This document shows, piece after piece, positions 15,681 through 24,615 of a stretch of 64,000 nt of DNA. The notes under the pieces are model-generated. The model ran no database searches. It was not told where the DNA came from and saw only the letters and a program-made list of their open reading frames with translations. Location: contig CAVKOU010000008.1 of NCBI GenBank assembly GCA_963658085.1, positions 1 through 64,000 on the forward strand, given 5' to 3'. Position 1 is the stretch's first letter; every line of letters starts with the position of its first letter. The stretch comes from CAKRJP01 sp963658085 (GTDB lineage Bacteria > Bacillota > Clostridia > Lachnospirales > Lachnospiraceae). A program made the position numbers and the translations under genes.

Positions 15681-18464
15681 TTATCGTTCGGGAGCCTCCT
15701 GGTCGTATTGTTGAAATCTTCGATTTCCAAGGCGTACTTCCTTCAAGTGTTCTTGCAGCTTCGGATCCATATGATCCATCAGATAATTTCTAGCGGTCTC
15801 CCGCCTTTTTTCGCTCTCTTCCTTGATCTGACGGTTCACAAATTCTACCTCATCAAAAAATTCTCTTGATGAGATCAAAGAGGCACCACGGCCTCTTGTC
15901 ACCACCTGCTCCACTCCATCGGAGGTTACCACGGTCACGTGGTATTTTTTCCCGATATGATGCGTCACTTTTTCGATATATTGATCTGCCGTCTCTGCTT
16001 CTTTGGTAAATACAACATGAATGTTGTGATACTTATACACTTCCAAAGCATCTCCCTCTACTTTGTAAGCATCAAACACAAGGATGACGGCGCATTTTTT
16101 AAAGCCCTGATAGTTGCACAAAATATCCATCAGCTTATTTCTGGCACTCTGGATATTCTCCTTTGCCAGTTCCTTTAACTCTTCCCAGGCGAAGATTACA
16201 TTATAGCCATCCACCAGCAGGTATTCTTCTATAGGTTCCGTACTTTTAGGAGTCTCCTTCTGAGCTCCCACAGTTACGGTAGAAGCCTTAGGAGTTTTAT
16301 GCTCTACTTTTCCATAGGTTCGTATAAAGATTTCTTCTAATTCTTTATCTTCCTCATAACTGGTAGAGATAAAATTTTCCCCTCTAGACTTTGGCGCCTG
16401 CACATCTTTTGCATCCTTGGTTTTTACAGACTTCTTTTTGCCTAATTGTTTTTCAATATGCATTTTACCAAAGACTTGATCCCACGGCACTGCATAGCCT
16501 GCACCATGGGCACAAAAAACGGATCCTGTAGGATTTTCCAGATCTCTTTCCGGATCATAACCTATGGCTTCTATAACTTCCTCCGAATTATGGCAAGGGT
16601 AATATCCCTTATAAGCACAGGTTAAATGTCCCATTCCTCTGGTATATTCCGTAACCTCCATGGCGTATTCACCCATACAAGCCACCGGGGCCTGGCCTGT
16701 GATTACGGTGTGATCTTTCTCTGTCTGAGGCGTATCAAACTCCCCATGCATTCTCTGAATATCCGTCATAGCTCTGCCTACATATTCGGAAGGAATCTCT
16801 AACCGGAAGCTAAAATATGGCTCTAACAAAATATTTTCAGCCTGCATAAGCCCCTGGCGAACTGCCCGGTAGGTAGACTGTCTGAAATCACCACCCTCCG
16901 TATGTTTTAGGTGCGCTTTTCCTGCCACCAGGGTGATCTTCACATCCGTCAAAGCCGAACCTGTAAGAACCCCTTTATGTTCCTTCTCCTCCAAATGAGT
17001 TAGGATCAGCCGCTGCCAGTTCTTATCTAACATATCCTCGCTGCAGGCAGTTTCCAGTACTAATCCCTCGCCAGCCTGAGCCGGTTCCATTTTCAGATGC
17101 ACTTCTGCATAATGTCTTAAAGGTTCAAAATGTCCAACACCCTCCACAACATTTCCAATGGTTTCTTTATAGACAATGCTTCCGGGGCCAAATGAAGGTT
17201 CCACAGAAAATCGCTCCATCATCAGGCTTTTTAGCACTTCTTTTTGGACTTCTCCCATAAGCTGTACATGAATTTCAGACAGAGTCTCATTCCATACCAC
17301 CTTAAGCATTGGATCCTCTTCCTCTAACTCTCTGAGATACCCTAGCATCTTATGAGCATCTACATTCTCAGGAAGTTCCACCTGATAATTAATCACCGGC
17401 TCAAGCACCGGAAGATTAGATTCTTCTTCCATTCCAAGGCCTTGCCCGGGGTAGGTAGCGGTAAGTCCTGTAACAGCACAGATTCTTCCATCAGAAATCT
17501 CCTGCACCATTTCATATTTTTCACCGGAGTAAATGCGAATCTGATTCACCTTTTCTTCCCAGATATTTCCATCTCTTCCTCGTCCTTGCAACAGATCCTT
17601 TACACGCAAAGTCCCGGAGGTAACCTTTAAGTGAGTCAGGCGCTCGCCCTTTAAATCTCTGGAGATTTTATAAATCTTTCCTCCAAAGCCTTCTTCCTCC
17701 AGAGCTTGTTCCCTTAAGGTTTGATTCCCTAAGTCTTGCTCTCCCAAAGTTTCTTTCTGAAATCTAGGATTTTGGCAAAAAAGTTCAATTCCATCCAACA
17801 GTTCCCGGACGCCCATAAGTTTCAAAGCTGATCCAAAATAGCAGGGAAATACCTGCCGGTTTCTAATAAGTGCGGCTATGGTATCCTGACTGATCTTTCC
17901 CTGATCTAAATATTCCTCCAGGGCATCCTCATGGCAGGTGGCAAGATTTTCATAAAAGTCTCCCTGTTCTTGCCCTTCCATTTCTTCGTGAGAAAATACC
18001 GGAAACGCAAGACAGGATTCCTCCAAATTCTTTTGCAAATCCAGGAGAAGCTCTTCGGGAGCTCTTCCCTCCTGATCCATTTTGTTGATAAACAGAAAAG
18101 TAGGAACTTTGTAATGTTTTAAGAGTCTCCAAAGCGTCCTGGTATGGCCCTGAACTCCGTCCGCTCCGTTGATTACCAGAATCGCTGCATCTAAAACCTG
18201 TAGGGTTCGCTCCATCTCCGCCGCAAAATCCACATGTCCCGGAGTATCAAGAAGTGTCACGGACAGATCATGTAGCTTAACCTCCGCCTGCTTGGAAAAA
18301 ATCGTAATCCCCCGCTCACGCTCTAAAGCATAGGTATCCAGATAGGCATCCTTATGATCTACTCTTCCAGGTTTGCGAATTTTACCTGTAAGATATAAAA
18401 TGCTCTCTGATAAAGTTGTCTTTCCGGCATCTACATGAGCCACCAATCCTACTGTAATGTGCAT
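15681..18464 (-). CDS. TetM-like translation GTPase fused to a YacP/Rae1-type NYN ribonuclease domain
   Basis: A 927-residue two-part protein. Residues 1 to about 690 are an EF-G/TetM-like ribosomal GTPase: G1 HVDAGKTTL, G2 RGIT, G3 LDTPGHVDF, G4 INKMD, then domains II-V as in ribosomal protection proteins. A charged linker follows (about 690-745). Residues 746-885 match YacP/Rae1: LLVDGYNVIFAW, VILVFDAYKVEG, VVFTKEAETADQYIEKV and VVTSDGVEQ, with the acidic NYN/PIN residues kept. Rae1 of Bacillus subtilis cuts mRNA in the ribosomal A site, so a GTPase delivering a nuclease to the A site is a natural reading. Start chosen by AGAGGTG before ATG 18464. Tetracycline resistance is possible but not implied. 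Confidence 0.9.
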   Translation of the reverse strand: MHITVGLVAHVDAGKTTLSESILYLTGKIRKPGRVDHKDAYLDTYALERERGITIFSKQAEVKLHDLSVTLLDTPGHVDFAAEMERTLQVLDAAILVINGADGVQGHTRTLWRLLKHYKVPTFLFINKMDQEGRAPEELLLDLQKNLEESCLAFPVFSHEEMEGQEQGDFYENLATCHEDALEEYLDQGKISQDTIAALIRNRQVFPCYFGSALKLMGVRELLDGIELFCQNPRFQKETLGEQDLGNQTLREQALEEEGFGGKIYKISRDLKGERLTHLKVTSGTLRVKDLLQGRGRDGNIWEEKVNQIRIYSGEKYEMVQEISDGRICAVTGLTATYPGQGLGMEEESNLPVLEPVINYQVELPENVDAHKMLGYLRELEEEDPMLKVVWNETLSEIHVQLMGEVQKEVLKSLMMERFSVEPSFGPGSIVYKETIGNVVEGVGHFEPLRHYAEVHLKMEPAQAGEGLVLETACSEDMLDKNWQRLILTHLEEKEHKGVLTGSALTDVKITLVAGKAHLKHTEGGDFRQSTYRAVRQGLMQAENILLEPYFSFRLEIPSEYVGRAMTDIQRMHGEFDTPQTEKDHTVITGQAPVACMGEYAMEVTEYTRGMGHLTCAYKGYYPCHNSEEVIEAIGYDPERDLENPTGSVFCAHGAGYAVPWDQVFGKMHIEKQLGKKKSVKTKDAKDVQAPKSRGENFISTSYEEDKELEEIFIRTYGKVEHKTPKASTVTVGAQKETPKSTEPIEEYLLVDGYNVIFAWEELKELAKENIQSARNKLMDILCNYQGFKKCAVILVFDAYKVEGDALEVYKYHNIHVVFTKEAETADQYIEKVTHHIGKKYHVTVVTSDGVEQVVTRGRGASLISSREFFDEVEFVNRQIKEESEKRRETARNYLMDHMDPKLQEHLKEVRLGNRRFQQYDQEAPER

Positions 18465-18473
18465 CCACAACAC

Positions 18474-18521
18474 CTCTTATCTTTTATCTTTTATCTCTTA
18501 TCTCTTATTTTTTCTCTTATC
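18474..18521. repeat. Heptamer tandem repeat overlapping a ribosome binding site region
   Basis: On the minus strand about six copies of GATAAGA/GATAAAA stand head to tail, interrupted once by an A-run. The last copy runs straight into the AAGAGGTG ribosome binding site of the GTPase-NYN gene. The array fills the whole space between that gene and the parvulin gene. Confidence 0.75.
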
Positions 18522-18522
18522 T

Positions 18523-19269
18523 TTAGACTGTAACCAGATATTTTTCTCGAAGTTCCTCTAATTTCTGACGGTAAGCCACAGCCTGTTTCTTCTCTAAAAG
18601 CTCTGCTTTTACATGTTCCTTTACATCCTCAAATTCCGGGATTACAGCTTCTACCTTCTTTTCAACCTTGATCAGGTGATATCCAAACTGCGTCTTCACA
18701 GGTCCGATAATGGTTCCGATCTCTCCATTAAATGCGGCCTCCTCAAACTCAGGAACCATCTGACCTTTTCCAAACTCTCCAAGGTTTCCACCTCTTTCTT
18801 TAGAAGGGCATGTAGAATGTTCCATCGCAGCATCCTCAAAAGTCTTGCTTCCTTCTTCGATCTCTTTCTTTACATTTTCAATAGCCTCTAACTCCTCCAT
18901 CAAAATGTGCTTTGCGCTGACTCTTGCAGAACTTCCAAAATGTTCTTTATTTAACCGGAAATACTCCTGCAGATCTTCCTCTGTTGCCTCTACTTCTTTT
19001 AAGATAACAGACACCGCTAGCTGTGACAAAATATCTCTCTTAGTATTCTCAAGAACCATCTTAAAATCATCTGTCTCCTCAAGCTTAAGATCCTCTCCAA
19101 GCTTTGTAAACAAACGCATGTTAATTAACTGCTCCAAATACTGCTGTCTAAACTGAGGATTATTAATATAAGCCTGGTGCTCTCTCGGTGCATTTTTAAG
19201 GACTGCATCAAGCTGTGCCTCTGTAATCTCTTCTCCTGCAACAACTGCTAAAACTTTGCTCTCACTCAT
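18523..19269 (-). CDS. Parvulin-type peptidyl-prolyl isomerase (cytoplasmic)
   Basis: A 248-residue PpiC/SurA-like foldase. The N-terminal SurA-type helical chaperone region (about 1-110) is followed by the rotamase domain: SAKHILMEELEAIENVKKEI ... FEDAAMEHSTCPSKERGGNLGEFGKGQMVPEFEEAAF and TQFGYHLIKVEKK. The start at 19269 follows AAGGAG. Unlike PrsA there is no signal peptide or lipobox, so it should act in the cytosol, possibly on nascent chains. It ends in a C-terminal helical tail. It stands upstream of the GTPase-NYN gene, separated only by a heptamer repeat, and may be cotranscribed with it. Confidence 0.88.
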   Translation of the reverse strand: MSESKVLAVVAGEEITEAQLDAVLKNAPREHQAYINNPQFRQQYLEQLINMRLFTKLGEDLKLEETDDFKMVLENTKRDILSQLAVSVILKEVEATEEDLQEYFRLNKEHFGSSARVSAKHILMEELEAIENVKKEIEEGSKTFEDAAMEHSTCPSKERGGNLGEFGKGQMVPEFEEAAFNGEIGTIIGPVKTQFGYHLIKVEKKVEAVIPEFEDVKEHVKAELLEKKQAVAYRQKLEELREKYLVTV

Positions 19270-19484
19270 GATTTTAATCTCCTTGTTTTTCATTTTATAA
19301 AAGTTATTTGTACCATAACAATACAGGGAGATATGGGTTTCCCACATATTTCCCTGCAACTATCATTTCTTATTATTTTGTAATACCCACCTGCAATCCA
19401 AACAATTCCTGCAAAATTTTCATGTGATTTCTCCATAGAACTTTCCTATAAAATTTTCCCATAAAACTTTGCTATGAAACTTTG

Positions 19485-20882
19485 TTATGCAAGCCTCAAT
19501 ACGTTAATTACCAGTACCCATACCATGCTATAGTAAATCACCACTGCCGTCAAGTCATTCACGGTAGAAATCAGGGGACCGGATGCAACTGCCGGATCTA
19601 CCCCTACTTTCGTAAATATAATCGGGACAATGGTTCCAATCAGACTGGATACCGTCATGGCTACCAAAAGAGCCACTCCTACGCAACCGGAGATTGCGAA
19701 GGCATTCAATAAAATATTGATCTTAAATACATAAATGTAAATTCCTATGACAATAAATGCCAGAATTCCTAAGATCAGTCCGTTGGCAAATCCTACTTTT
19801 ACTTCTTTCATAATTAAAGAGAAAATCTCTTTGCCGTCTAACTCCTCGTCAATCAATACACGAATGGTAACCGCCAAAGACTGGGTTCCAACATTTCCCG
19901 CCATACCTAGGATCATAGACTGGAAACATACTACCAAAGCAATTTTTGAAACCACGCCCTCAAAGACACCTACCACCGAAGATACTCCCATAGCCAAAAA
20001 TAACAGAATCACTAGCCACGGCAATCTCTTTCGCACACTTTCGCGAAGAGTTTCTTCCAGGTCTTCCTCTTCCGTCAAACCGGCCAACTTCGCGTAGTCT
20101 TCACCCATCTCGTCATCCACTACCTCTACAATGTCCTGAGAAGTGATAACACCGATAATCTCATCTTCGCTATTTAATACCGGAATGGAATCCTCCGCAT
20201 AGTCCCTCAAACGGTCGATACAGTCGCTGATCATCTCATGATCTCGAACATAAGGGTAAGAGGTTGTAATCAAATCCTCTAAATTCACATAGGTCCTGGC
20301 TATGATCAGATCCTTAAGATCCAAAGCTCCGTAAAATTTCCCCTCTTCGTCTGACACATAGATGGTGGAAATATTATCATTATCCTCCGCCTGTGCCACC
20401 AGGGACTTCATGGCTTCTTTGATGGTGAGATTTTTGGTAATCTCAATGAAGTTGGTAGTCATCCTGCTACCGATCTCATCTTCCTCGTAAGACCGGATTA
20501 ATGCAATGTCCTCTCTACTATCTTCATCAATGAGTTTTAGGATCTGCTTTCTGTCATCCTCCTCCAACTCTTCCAGAACATCTACCGCGTCGTCAGAATC
20601 CATGTTCTCTACAACCTTTGCAGCGCTGTGGATATCCAACTCTCCCAGGTAGTCGTCTACATCATCGATATAGGTAAAAATTTCAGACACACGTTCCGCG
20701 CCTAAAACATGATATAACTTCTTACGATCCTCTTCCGGCAACTGCTGTAAGGCTCCGGCAATATCATTTTCATGATAATTGTCTAACTGAGCCAGTATCT
20801 CCTCGTCCGGCAGATCGCTGCTTAATATGGCCGCCAGTTCTTCCTCATAATTCGGAATGACGATCTCTTCATTATTATCCAT
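19485..20882 (-). CDS. mgtE: Magnesium transporter MgtE
   Basis: Mg2+ channel/transporter of the inner membrane. Three parts are visible: a cytosolic superhelical N domain (about 1-130, rich in EED/DDE motifs), a tandem CBS pair (about 135-255, including DNISTIYVSDEEGKFYGALDLKDL and DSIPVLNSEDEIIGVITSQDIVEVV) and five transmembrane helices (about 285-460) with the pore-type motifs AGNVGTQSLAVTIR and KVGVDPAVASGPLISTVNDLTAVVIYY. Length 465 is typical. The ATG follows AAGGAGGAAA. It is read from a strong promoter at 21150-21178 with a 260-nt leader that contains a 40-codon ORF, suggesting Mg2+-responsive leader control. Confidence 0.96.
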   Translation of the reverse strand: MDNNEEIVIPNYEEELAAILSSDLPDEEILAQLDNYHENDIAGALQQLPEEDRKKLYHVLGAERVSEIFTYIDDVDDYLGELDIHSAAKVVENMDSDDAVDVLEELEEDDRKQILKLIDEDSREDIALIRSYEEDEIGSRMTTNFIEITKNLTIKEAMKSLVAQAEDNDNISTIYVSDEEGKFYGALDLKDLIIARTYVNLEDLITTSYPYVRDHEMISDCIDRLRDYAEDSIPVLNSEDEIIGVITSQDIVEVVDDEMGEDYAKLAGLTEEEDLEETLRESVRKRLPWLVILLFLAMGVSSVVGVFEGVVSKIALVVCFQSMILGMAGNVGTQSLAVTIRVLIDEELDGKEIFSLIMKEVKVGFANGLILGILAFIVIGIYIYVFKINILLNAFAISGCVGVALLVAMTVSSLIGTIVPIIFTKVGVDPAVASGPLISTVNDLTAVVIYYSMVWVLVINVLRLA

Positions 20883-20987
20883 AAGGATTTTTCCTCCTTG
20901 TCTCTAACATTCTTTCTATTAGACACCATGAGGAATCTGTAAACAATACATCTATGTCTACTCTATCAATCCATAAGATTTTAAATC

Positions 20988-21110
20988 TTATCTGACAAAT
21001 AAACTTATATATCTAGAAGGCTCATATAAGGGATCAGGCCCTATGGCTTCCTGTTCACTGACTCCACCATCGTGGTTCCTACTTCGCCCTCTACTATCGC
21101 CACTATCCAT
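20988..21110 (-). CDS. Leader ORF upstream of mgtE, 40 codons
   Basis: Begins with ATG at 21110 after AGAGGTAGGTG and ends with TAA at 20988, 105 nt before mgtE and about 33 nt downstream of the predicted transcription start. The peptide starts MDSGDSRGRSRNHDGG and ends with GPDPLYEPSRYISLFVR. Early Asp residues and a PDP..EP stretch resemble features of MgtL, the leader peptide of enterobacterial mgtA that destabilises ribosomes at low Mg2+. An AT-rich palindrome (ATAAGATTT/AAATCTTAT) overlaps the stop codon. No other homology recognised. It could equally be an independent small protein. The gene-free remainder of 20883-21333 holds the promoter and a terminator. Confidence 0.6.
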   Translation of the reverse strand: MDSGDSRGRSRNHDGGVSEQEAIGPDPLYEPSRYISLFVR

Positions 21111-21149
21111 TATATTCACCTACCTCTCGCACTTTTTTCATACGTAGTT

Positions 21150-21178
21150 AGTATACTACTTACCCATATTTGTGTCAA
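21150..21178 (-). promoter_or_regulatory. Sigma-A promoter of the mgtE transcript
   Basis: On the minus strand TTGACA (21178-21173), exactly 17 nt, TATACT (21155-21150). Transcription should start near 21143, giving a leader of about 260 nt before mgtE. Confidence 0.85.
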
Positions 21179-21242
21179 AAATAATCCCTGTTTTTATGAA
21201 GATTTAACCCATCCATTACATCATTATAAAGAGCATTATAAA

Positions 21243-21282
21243 AGAAAAATAGCGTTGCAAAAATTAAATATCTTTGCAACGC
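21243..21282 (-). terminator. Terminator of the Gld-type ABC operon
   Basis: Minus-strand stem GCGTTGCAAA / TTTGCAACGC followed by TATTTTTCTTTT, about 50 nt after the stop of the DUF4340 gene. Confidence 0.9.
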
Positions 21283-21333
21283 CATGTCCCTTTGAAAATC
21301 ATTCTGAAACAGATTCTTCAGTTACTACAAATT

Positions 21334-22242
21334 TTACTCTGAATCGCCAGAATCACTACTGTCTACGGTTGTCATATTGTTAATAATATCGGTACTAACC
21401 TGGTATACCAGCTTCGAACCATCTACCATAAGGTAGCGGTTTCCATCTCCGGTCTCTTTTCCGATATAGACGGTAAATGTTTCCTTATCATCTCCGTTTT
21501 TGTAAGTCGCCGTGGCAGTGGTTCTCTCGCTTTCTGTCAAACCATAATTTGACAAGGTCTCATCTGTCACGTGATAATCTACAGGCTCTGTCAAGCTCAG
21601 AGCTCCAAAGCCTCCCGCAAGTTCGCTAAGATCATCCTCGTCTTTATATTTGGTAGTTTCTCCTGCTACTGTAATCTCTACTTTCTTGAGATTTCCACTT
21701 CCGATGCTTGGAACTGTATCATTATCCACAACTTCGCTCAAATCAAATTGCAAACTTCCTGTAAGCGTGCTGTCAATGGTATAAACCTTTTCGCTATCAT
21801 CGATAGAAGCGTAATAATTTTCTCCTGTGGCATCTCCCACATGAAGGGTATGTTCTTTATCATCGCTATCGGTATAGGAAATTTCATAGAGAGGACTGGT
21901 AAGTCCATAATCCTCCAAGTCATCCGGATCCTTAATCTCTCTTACGGCCTCAAGCCCTGTAATGGTTGTCTCCAAACTGTCCAGGGTAGACTGAGCGATA
22001 GGGATCTCGTGATCTGCATCGTAATACCAGGTTCCATCCTCTGATACAAAGGCCATGGTACTGTTGCCATCAGTATAGCTGATCTTTGTCAAGGAGTCGG
22101 CATCCACTAAATGAATCTCTGCCTCTTTCTCCTCCTCTTCTTTTTTCGTTTCCGCATGTTTATTGTAAGCACTAAGACCAAAGTACACAGCTACCAAGGC
22201 CACCAACACTATAAGAAGGAGCATTAATTTATTTTTCTTCAC
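21334..22242 (-). CDS. DUF4340-domain protein of a Gld-type ABC system
   Basis: A 302-residue protein with one N-terminal membrane anchor (MKKNKLMLLLIVLVALVAVYFGL), a charged spacer, and two beta-rich repeats of the DUF4340 type, each with the pattern 'Y ... DEDGTWY/TFTVYIG ... G..Y' and segments such as LEDYGLTSPLYEISY and LSNYGLTESERTTATATY. It ends in a Ser/Asp tail. DUF4340 proteins regularly accompany GldG-like proteins and ABC-2 permeases. It is the last gene of the operon, 12 nt after gldG, and should sit outside the membrane. The role is unknown. Confidence 0.85.
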   Translation of the reverse strand: MKKNKLMLLLIVLVALVAVYFGLSAYNKHAETKKEEEEKEAEIHLVDADSLTKISYTDGNSTMAFVSEDGTWYYDADHEIPIAQSTLDSLETTITGLEAVREIKDPDDLEDYGLTSPLYEISYTDSDDKEHTLHVGDATGENYYASIDDSEKVYTIDSTLTGSLQFDLSEVVDNDTVPSIGSGNLKKVEITVAGETTKYKDEDDLSELAGGFGALSLTEPVDYHVTDETLSNYGLTESERTTATATYKNGDDKETFTVYIGKETGDGNRYLMVDGSKLVYQVSTDIINNMTTVDSSDSGDSE

Positions 22243-22254
22243 AACAACCCCTCC

Positions 22255-23739
22255 TTAAGCTTTTCTTCTCTTCCACCATTTGCTAAATCCATAGATCACA
22301 ATGATTAATGGAATACCGAAAATGATCAAGAGACTGATAGGTCCGGCATATTGCATGGTGTTGTTGGTTACTTCCAGGCTCTTTGATGCAATGGCAAGAT
22401 TTTGAACTCCATCAAAGTTATTTGTCACCGCATTCATAAATAAGGTGAGATTTTCCAAAGTTGAGAAGGAATCTGTCACCTGACTGTCAATCATAGAAGT
22501 AGACGAGATTACCGTAAGTTTTGCCTCTTTTGTGGTGCTATCACTGTCAGAACTATCACTATCTGAACTGTCGCTATCAGAAGTATCACTGTCGGAACTA
22601 TCTGAGCTGTTACTGTCATCTGCATCAATAGTCTCTGTAGCTACAGCTCCCAATACATAAGTTCCCTGCTCCTGAGAATCCTCTGTTACCGCATAAGCAT
22701 TTGTGGAAGTGGTCATGAAGGATTCTACATCAATGGAATCATTTGCCGGATCTGTAAGGGTAAGTCCGTGAGCATTGACGAACATCACCATATTCGATGA
22801 CAATCCCTCAGCCAAATCTCCTGTTGCAGTGATATTTGGGAAAATATAATAGTAATTTCCCTGGTAACTACGCTCCATATCTGCAATATATCCATCAGCT
22901 CTTTCCATACCATAGGTATTAAGGAGTGCGTCTAAGTTCGGAACCTCGCCGTCGATTTCTCCAAGAATAATAAAGACCTTACCACCATCTTTCATGTAAT
23001 TTTCGATCATGGTCTTTTCATCTTCTGTAAGATCCGAACTGATTCCATTGATAAAGAGAAGATCACAATCATCCGGGATCTCGCTCTGCATCATTAGATT
23101 GATTTCTTCCTCTTCCATATTATTCTTACTCATAAGATCTGTTACGGAAGTTGAGAAAGAAGTCTCTCCGTGTCCGGAGGTATAGTACATTTTATTGCTG
23201 TCTGTACTGGTTACATAATTTACCGCGCTGGTAAGCTGTCCCTCTCCGTCAAACTCTGTAGCAGTGCTGCTTCCTGTGGTGTAGTAAGAATAAGCATCTG
23301 ATACCAAAATGCTGGAGAATGCTACTGTGGTGCTTTTTCCTGTATCCTCACATTTTACAAGAATGGTATCTGAGGAAACATTATTTTCTGTCAAAGCCGA
23401 TGGATGTTGTACCGGATCCACCCACTCTACGCTGATCTTATTTGACAGGGCAGAATATTTACTTAAAAATGTCTTGATCTTGTCATCGGTACTACTTTTT
23501 TCAGCATAAACCGTAAAGGTTACTTTGCTGTCTAAGTCCTTTAACAGATCCTTACTGGTATCTGTAATCTCATAAATCCGGTTGTCACTGATATCTATAT
23601 TTCGAACACTTTCCGGAAGCTGTCCTGCGATCAGATTGATCACCACCACGATTCCGATGGCCACTGCAATCAGTCCCACACTGTAGCTTCCATTTCTGGA
23701 AGTCTGACTTCCAAATAATTTCTTAATTTTCTCTAACAT
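22255..23739 (-). CDS. GldG-family ABC-associated protein
   Basis: A 494-residue protein with an N-terminal membrane helix (SVGLIAVAIGIVVVINLIAGQLP), a large extracytoplasmic part and a C-terminal helix (ISLLIIFGIPLIIVIYGF) followed by KWWKRRKA. The GldG-like region includes ISDNRIYEITDTSKDLLKDLDSKVTFTVY and DCDLLFINGISSDLTEDEKTMIENYMKDGGKVFIILG. A (Ser-Asp)n stretch interrupts it around residues 370-400 and is encoded by near-identical 15-bp units. In Bacteroidetes GldG works with GldA and GldF in gliding; clostridial copies form an ABC system of unknown cargo. It lies between the permease and DUF4340 genes. Confidence 0.85.
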   Translation of the reverse strand: MLEKIKKLFGSQTSRNGSYSVGLIAVAIGIVVVINLIAGQLPESVRNIDISDNRIYEITDTSKDLLKDLDSKVTFTVYAEKSSTDDKIKTFLSKYSALSNKISVEWVDPVQHPSALTENNVSSDTILVKCEDTGKSTTVAFSSILVSDAYSYYTTGSSTATEFDGEGQLTSAVNYVTSTDSNKMYYTSGHGETSFSTSVTDLMSKNNMEEEEINLMMQSEIPDDCDLLFINGISSDLTEDEKTMIENYMKDGGKVFIILGEIDGEVPNLDALLNTYGMERADGYIADMERSYQGNYYYIFPNITATGDLAEGLSSNMVMFVNAHGLTLTDPANDSIDVESFMTTSTNAYAVTEDSQEQGTYVLGAVATETIDADDSNSSDSSDSDTSDSDSSDSDSSDSDSTTKEAKLTVISSTSMIDSQVTDSFSTLENLTLFMNAVTNNFDGVQNLAIASKSLEVTNNTMQYAGPISLLIIFGIPLIIVIYGFSKWWKRRKA

Positions 23740-23748
23740 GGGAACCTC

Positions 23749-24615
23749 CTAACTCCAGCGTCTCTTTTGTATCATCTGAATGGTCAGGAAATTGAACAAA
23801 AAGATGATGGACAAGTACATGATGATACCGCTGACATCCAACAGATTGTCAGAAGAAATGCTGCTAAATGTGCTAAATAAATCCATTTTTCCAAACACAT
23901 TTGCAAGAAGTCCCTCATAAAGGGAAGACTTTACGATATATGGAATGATACTTCCAAGCAATACCACAACTTCCAGCACGACTGCCACAAGCCAATTATT
24001 TGTCATGCGCCAGATTAAGCCAACGACTACCGTAAGGATCACAATAACACCCACCAGGTTAATCCAGGCTGCAGTTCCGATAAAGTTAGTAAGTCCACTC
24101 CAAAGATAGGTGATCATCAATACACCAAAGGTTCCAATGGCTGCTAGGATCTGACTTTCGGTCAAAGAAGAAATAAACATTCCAATGGAAATATATACAC
24201 TTCCCAAAAGGAAGAATACCAAAATTGCCAGATAATCCACTTTAATATAAGCGGTTCCCTGAGACATAATAATTAACGGGAACATAAGGTAAATTATACA
24301 AGGAATCGCAAAAATGCTGACCATTGCAAGGAATTTTCCTAAAACAACTTCCGTAAGGCTTACCGGATAAGTAAGAAGCATCTGATCCGTCTTGGTTTTT
24401 CGATCCTCCGCAAAACTTCGCATGGTAAGAACCGGCACCGCAATAAGAAGTACAAAGGTAATACTGGACAATACATAAGAGAAATATGGATATCCATAAT
24501 TCAAGTTGTAGGCCATAAAATATACCCCTGTAAAAGCTACCAAGAACGCGATAAATACATACCCGATCATAGAATGAAAGTAAGATTTTAATTCTCTTTT
24601 ATAAATCGCTATCAT
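23749..24615 (-). CDS. ABC-2 type permease, GldF-like
   Basis: A 288-residue membrane protein with six hydrophobic helices, starting MIAIYKRELKSYFHSMIGYVFIAFLVAFTGVYF, the typical N terminus of GldF/NosY-type permeases. TMRSFAEDRKTKTDQMLLTYPVSLTEVVLGKFLA is the conserved ABC-2 cytoplasmic loop. The start at 24615 follows GGAGGTGAGAC, overlapping the end of the ATPase gene by 17 nt; an upstream in-frame start lies inside the ATPase gene. It should form the channel energised by the ATPase encoded just before it. Confidence 0.9.
   Translation of the reverse strand: MIAIYKRELKSYFHSMIGYVFIAFLVAFTGVYFMAYNLNYGYPYFSYVLSSITFVLLIAVPVLTMRSFAEDRKTKTDQMLLTYPVSLTEVVLGKFLAMVSIFAIPCIIYLMFPLIIMSQGTAYIKVDYLAILVFFLLGSVYISIGMFISSLTESQILAAIGTFGVLMITYLWSGLTNFIGTAAWINLVGVIVILTVVVGLIWRMTNNWLVAVVLEVVVLLGSIIPYIVKSSLYEGLLANVFGKMDLFSTFSSISSDNLLDVSGIIMYLSIIFLFNFLTIQMIQKRRWS

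Noticed and set aside
15681..18464. Simple tetracycline resistance gene tet(M)-type
   Set aside because: The protein is longer, carries a Rae1-like domain, has normal host codon use and no mobile-element context, so a housekeeping or stress role is more likely.
20883..21150. M-box (ykoK) magnesium riboswitch upstream of mgtE
   Set aside because: The leader lacks the recognisable GCTGCTGCCC-type core and conserved end segments; the visible signals are a small ORF and an AT-rich palindrome. A covariance search would settle it.
21072..21383. 103-residue plus-strand ORF over the mgtE leader
   Set aside because: It runs antisense across a strong promoter, a terminator and the end of the DUF4340 gene, with no ribosome binding site.
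22538..22625. CRISPR-like array of 15-bp repeats
   Set aside because: The repeats are in frame within gldG and encode Ser-Asp pairs; there are no spacers.
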